Positions 59,718 to 64,000 of a stretch of DNA of 64,000 nt are shown here, piece by piece. The translations under genes and the position numbers were made by a program. The DNA is from Polytrichum commune. Lineage: Eukaryota; Streptophyta; Polytrichopsida; Polytrichales; Polytrichaceae. The notes below the pieces were generated by a model, which worked only from the letters and a program-made list of their open reading frames with translations, did no database searches and was not told the DNA's origin. The stretch is taken from assembly GCA_950295325.1 (NCBI GenBank), contig OX485805.1, positions 25,285,501 through 25,349,500 of the forward strand, in the 5' to 3' direction. Position 1 is the stretch's first letter. Each line of letters begins with the position of its first letter.

Positions 59718-60643
59718 AGCATATTGAAGTCAGAGGTTTGGGCATTTCTTGAGCAATTCTATCCTTATTTTCAAGTTTAGTCACTTCTTCATACATCCTC
59801 TTGTTCAGAGGTCAATCGATTACCCTAAATATTTGTGTATCTTTCAATACCTAGGAGGGTGGGTGAGACCATCCCTCAAGGAAAATATTTTTCCAACTAT
59901 CTTCCCAAATTTGGTACTTTCCCATATAGGTTTGCCTCCTACCACTTAAAATTTATCACCTCAACCATGAATCTAGTAAGGTGATATTTCCCGCTAGTAT
60001 GTTCCTAATCCTCTTTACAATTAGGTAAAATGTTGTGCTAAATATATGAATTCTACATGTTCAAGCTCAAAAACGTGTGCAAGACAATATCAATGGAGCT
60101 TCAAAAGTCTACCTTAAATCCATAGGCGTTGTATTCTTAATTTTCTTGTAGAATACATAAGCAACATACACATAATGTTTTAAAGAAAGATGAGATACAA
60201 AACTTAAGAGTGCTACCAAATGTGTGAAGGTCTGCCTCACATGTGCCCATGGCACCAACCAAATCCACAAAGAGGGTTAAGAACGTACACGAGGTAAATA
60301 TTAGCAGGACCCAATTGTTATCTATGTCACACAATCATGTACAATATAAACATCCATTTTGTATCACCAAATACACATATTGCCATTGAGTATTCCACCT
60401 GTTGTTTAGCCATTTGAACCACGTGAGACTGAGGTTTATAGCAGGTTACACACTCCTTCCACCTTTACTAGTACTCACTACTTAACCTAGTAATCTCAAG
60501 GGTTACTTAGGGTAAACAACCGTTGTTGCTTAAACTATGAGGGAAGAGTCTCATGGTTTCTCCTGGAACGGGCATCACAAGAATTATAAGACTCTTGAAG
60601 ACTATTACCTCCTCCCAAATGTGAACACCTTGAACATGTTTGG
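59718..60643. other. AT-rich spacer, nothing recognised
   Basis: No gene, RNA or repeat structure recognised. Confidence 0.35.
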
Positions 60644-60651
60644 ACAAGCCA

Positions 60652-61214
60652 CACGGGTAGATCACTTAGTGCATTTTAAAAACGACGTGCGGCATAATAT
60701 AGAGAGGATTAAAATCATTTGAAATAAAATTTATAAAGGAATTCCAAATAATGAAGGGGCCATTAAATGTAGATAATCCCATTATAAGTAAGTTAGATGG
60801 ACATAAAATGTGGGCCATTACTTTTTTGTAAAATTAATATAGGGGTTGAAGATAAGGATCCTAGAAGGTATGTTTAGTATGTTTGCTATGGTCTCCTATG
60901 TGTTTTCTTCATAACTCTGTTTGCAATGGTAATATTGTTTGCACCCTTCTTTGTTTCCATGTTTTCCCTCAACACTCGTCAATTGCATTAGGAAGTAGAT
61001 TAGCTTTTATTACTTAAAAGGAATATAGAGTACAAAAAATTGCAGTGATTTGGACAATATAAGTAATGGAAGGGTGCAAACAAATGGGCCATTTTTGAAA
61101 TTTAAGTAATTATAGGGAGGCTTTAATTCAACCCTTGAAGGTAAATAGCCCCAAAACAAAAAAACCCCCAGCCGCACGTGGTGCACAAAAATGTCTTAGA
61201 GTGATCTACCCGTG
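60652..61214 (+). mobile_element. intact CACGGGTAG-family MITE (563 bp)
   Basis: Termini CACGGGTAGATCACT and AGTGATCTACCCGTG are perfect 15-bp inverted repeats, flanked by 8-bp target duplications acaagcca (60,644-60,651 and 61,215-61,222). The interior has no coding capacity. The second inverted segment ACGTGCGGC (or ACGTGCGGCTGGGG) occurs near both ends. Eight-base duplication fits hAT or P superfamilies; the CACGG start does not match the YARNG hAT consensus exactly, so the superfamily is open. Confidence 0.92.
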
Positions 61215-61342
61215 ACAAGCCAATGTCATGCATGTGTCTCCCCAAGAGTAAGCCCATGGATTTTCACAGGATTGGGTTGGAAATATCTAGTACCTTGATA
61301 CCCTAGCTATGATTGTGTGGGTTATATATAGTGGTAAAGTGC

Positions 61343-63408
61343 CACGGGTAGTTCACATAGTGCATTTTAAAAACGACGTGCGGCAGAATATAGGGAGGAT
61401 GAAATTTGTTTGACATAAAAGTTATAATAGAATTCCAAATAATGAAGGTCCATGAAAAGTAGACAATCGCATTACAAGTAAGGTAGATAGGAATAAAATG
61501 TGGGCCATTTCTTTGTTGTAAAAGTAATGTAGGGGCAGAAAATAAGGATCCTAGGATGCATGTTTAGTAGGATCAATTTTGTACACATGTCTCACAAGGG
61601 ATGGATGAAAAATGGCTTATCATTCGCCCAAAAACGAATGAAATTGTAAGCCTAACCCTAACTCTCTTCCCGACTTCTCTCCGTGGCCTCTCAATTCATG
61701 TGGCTTCTCATTTTTCAGCAACACATCGTCATCTCCAACATGTATGTCCACTCCCACCACTGCTTCTTCATTGCACCTTCGAAGTTTTGTCGACGTCCAT
61801 GCACCTTCGCAGTTTCTTATGAGATTAAAGTGTATGTTGACCTTAAGATCTAAAACAATACACAAAGTGGAGTGTTTCATGACAAAAACATTTGGAAATG
61901 CTAAAATGTTTTTGATTTCAATCAAATTTTAGTATAATCTCATCACTTTTGTTACTTAGCTAGATTGTTATTTGGTTGCAGGGATTCGGGGTATTGGTTC
62001 AACTTACTCATATGTTTCATGGCCAGTTTTATGATTAATGTGGCATCTAGCTACGCCACCCTGGAGGTAAGGGGATTGGCTTTGACTTGTATCGGTAGAT
62101 CATTAGAAAAATGAAGAAAATTGACATTCTCCTCAACTAGCAAAACATTTGGTGGATTATGAGACTTATTTTCAAAAATTTGTATGGACTTTTGAGATGA
62201 AATTCATAGTAGAAAAAATGTTGGTGGACTAATGCAAATTGGACTAGAAAAACAATCACATAACTTTCCATTATTGATATGTACCTCTTTACTTTTCAAA
62301 GATACTAGAAATATCCTCAACATGACTTTGGTCAAGAGTTGGTTGATTTGCATACAAGCCCTCCCATGTTCGGTAAGTTTTCAATGCATGCTTGGAGCTT
62401 GTGTGGAGGTTTGAACAAAAAAACATTCTATATCAGTTCACTGAGGGTCACACATTTTGGCATGCCAAGAGGTGCTAGTATGAGTTTGGCCCTCCATGAA
62501 CCAAATCAGGTTCCTCTTCATTCAAATGCAAGCACTACCTTGAGCACAAACCACAAGTGAAAGAAGGGGCATTCAACGACTGTTGTTAAGTTGGAAATGC
62601 TACTAAAATATTGAACATAATAGATGTTGATTCATGGTGGGTGGGTAGGGTGCAGGCTATGCGGCGGCACAATGAGAAACAATTTGGGGTACTAAGGCAG
62701 GCGGTTGATCTCCTTGCCCAAACGGAGGAATCATGCAGGAGAAATCCTAACAATCCCCACATCAAAGTAATGTTGCAGTATTATAGAGAACATCCTGGCC
62801 ATAACAAGTTTGAGTATGATCACACGGATAGCACATGGATTGATGTAGATTGCGTTATATCTATTGTAACCATGAGCTACAATTCTACAAATGAAGTCTA
62901 CATTCTGGATACGAATGATTGAAAGGAGCTATCCAAGTTTGTGACAGAACGAAGTATATAGGGTTCATGATCAAGCCCAACTCATCTTCGAGTGTTTCAC
63001 ACTATGTAAGTTTATACACTATGTTTTTGGTCTTCACTAGTATGTAACTTGACTGCGAATGAAGGACTTTTACGGAGCAGATGTTGTGTTTGTGAACACA
63101 GGCTCACTCTTGTTGTGTTTCCATCCTAAGCCTTCTCATTTTATTTCCATCTTAAATTTTTGCAATGGTATGTATTCTTTCTACCTTTTTTGTTGCCATG
63201 CTTTTTCCCACCACTTTTGCATTGCATACACTTATAAATTAACTTTTTTAAAGTTAAAATGAATGTAGAATGCAAATAAAATGCAATGACATGGGCATAA
63301 TAAGTAATGGTAGGGTGCGAAAACAAATAATCCATTTAGAAATTAGATAATTATAAGGAGCTTCTAGTTCGTGCCTTGGAGAAAAGAAAAAGAAAAAATA
63401 ACACCCGT
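61343..63408 (+). mobile_element. long gene-carrying relative of the CACGGGTAG MITE family
   Basis: The left part (CACGGGTAGTTCACATAGTGC...ggatcctagga, 61,343-61,565) matches the left half of the intact MITE, and 63,255-63,365 (gcaatgacatgggcataataagtaatgg..agggtgcg) matches the right half. The intervening 1.7 kb has no counterpart in the MITE and contains an ORF-like gene relic. The right terminus is degenerate (possibly cacccgtg at 63,401-63,408) and I found no matching target duplication, so the end is approximate. Confidence 0.6.
62611..62961 (+). pseudogene. captured gene fragment of unknown function with in-frame stop
   Basis: The frame reads VDSWWVGRVQAMRR, KQFGVLRQAVDLL, KVMLQYYREHPG, and YDHTDSTWIDVDCVISIVTM; this is clearly protein-like and not AT-rich noise. 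A TGA (62,920-62,922) is followed in the same frame by KELSKFVTERSI and a second stop at 62,959-62,961, so the first stop is probably a lesion. I cannot name the family. Its position inside an expanded MITE-like element suggests capture of a host exon. Confidence 0.45.
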
Positions 63409-63534
63409 GTTTTTACACCGGCGTGACTGCGAGCCCGTTGGCCACCTACTGATCACGGGTTCCGTGATGCAGTATATGGTTTTATGCCTCCGTTAGGAGG
63501 TGGGCTCTGGTGGTTTCCACATAATCCGTTCTAA
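63409..63534. other. short spacer beside the retroelement relic
   Basis: GC-richer than the flank; probably 3' untranslated sequence of the minus-strand retroelement. It contains a cacgggttccgtg imperfect palindrome. Confidence 0.3.
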
Positions 63535-64000
63535 TTAGGGTGGGGGGACGGGTGCTTGTTTGTTGTCTAGTTTCCTTTTATTTAGTACCAAGTACGTGAG
63601 GTATTTGATGGCGTTTTGGTGGATGTCTTTCATAAGTTTTTTGATGTTGGATTTGGGGATTTTTAAGTCCGTTAGCTTTTGGATGGAGTGTTCATGTATG
63701 GCCCCTCGTACTCCGGCAGTAATTGTTATGATGGGGTTAGTTCTCCATCCATTGTTGTGGATAGCGTGATTTAGCGGGTCGTATTTAGTGTGCTTTTGTG
63801 CAATGGCTTGTTCAGGGAATCTATCGTGACAGTATGTGAATTCTATAAATTGCACAGTATGGGTGGGTGATGGTGATATGGGTAAGATGGTATGGTTCGG
63901 GGCACCTATCATGCATAGAATGTCTGGTTTAAGTTTAGCTAGGCATTGACATGCCGTTTGGGGGCATATGCATTGTAGTAACCATTCTGGTATTGTTTGT
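63535..64000 (-). CDS. C-terminus of a retrotransposon (reverse-transcriptase) ORF, cut by window end
   Basis: The minus frame is open from the window end to a stop at 63,535. Recognisable features are a Cys-rich linker (TIPEWLLQCICPQTACQCLA, then KPDIL), and a conserved terminal domain: KHTKYDPLNHAIHNNGW, ITAGVRGAIHEHS, and a helical end (LMKDIHQNAIKYLTYLVLNKRKLD). From memory, this arrangement (KYxxL...GW...GxRG...) closes the pol ORF of some LINE-like elements; the reverse-transcriptase core itself is outside the window. No lesion is seen in the visible part. The element's 3' end would be near 63.4 kb. Confidence 0.55.
   Translation of the reverse strand, partial: QTIPEWLLQCICPQTACQCLAKLKPDILCMIGAPNHTILPISPSPTHTVQFIEFTYCHDRFPEQAIAQKHTKYDPLNHAIHNNGWRTNPIITITAGVRGAIHEHSIQKLTDLKIPKSNIKKLMKDIHQNAIKYLTYLVLNKRKLDNKQAPVPPP

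Overview
This window looks like nuclear DNA from a land plant, most likely a bryophyte (probably a moss). The evidence is spliceosomal introns with GT-AG ends, long AT-rich spacers and dense plant-type DNA transposons (MULE, hAT, CACTA-like). There are also two TIR-NB-ARC-LRR immune-receptor genes whose TIR domain (IFLSHSG, PFFDKRPSSLPKGERFP, SKWPMIEL) reminds me of bryophyte TNLs. That assignment is from memory, not from a search.

Layout. 0-8.5 kb: a 5'-truncated MULE (MuDR/FAR1-like) transposase pseudogene with a SWIM finger on the + strand, a small + ORF, a convergent minus-strand C2HC-finger gene with two in-frame stops, and a 190-bp tandem repeat. 8.5-14.8 kb: AT-rich spacer with an LTR-like sequence, a CACTA-type MITE and a tRNA-derived SINE-like sequence. 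14.8-21.6 kb: TNL copy 1 (minus) in a duplicon. 22-33 kb: tandem and dispersed duplications, a MITE with a captured exon-like insert, a multi-exon minus-strand gene of unknown role, a SINE-like sequence and a CACTA/PF03004-like pseudogene. 34.5-46.6 kb: a 563-bp-class MITE split by an 11.5-kb hAT element. 46.6-52 kb: spacer, a second duplicated block and an LRR-like relic. 52-59.7 kb: TNL copy 2 in the second duplicon. 60.6-64 kb: an intact MITE copy, a longer gene-carrying relative, and the C-terminus of a retroelement ORF.

Main result. Bases 35,040-46,550 form one transposon: 13-bp inverted termini CAGGGTTGTCTAT, a perfect 8-bp target duplication (tttaattc), subterminal hairpins, and a hAT transposase with BED finger and complete D-D-E catalytic set. 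The same unit carries a protein-kinase-like gene and a RING-finger/coiled-coil gene, plus long G/C-rich arrays beside TATA boxes. It inserted into a MITE that has its own 8-bp duplication (acttaagg). Uninterrupted MITE relatives at 60.65 and 61.34 kb provide the empty-site comparison. A hAT element carrying its own kinase-like and RING genes is not something I recognise as described.

A second theme is decay by single in-frame stop codons in otherwise open frames: MULE, C2HC gene, TNL1, LRR relic, CACTA-like gene, kinase, RING gene and the 62.6-kb relic. All can be explained by C-to-T changes in CGA, CAG or CAA codons, as expected for methylated, silenced DNA. The hAT transposase is the one large frame without such a stop, although its BED and catalytic parts lie in different frames. 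The two TNLs are paralogues with identical exon structure but different lesions: an in-frame stop in copy 1; a frameshift and lost 3' end in copy 2.
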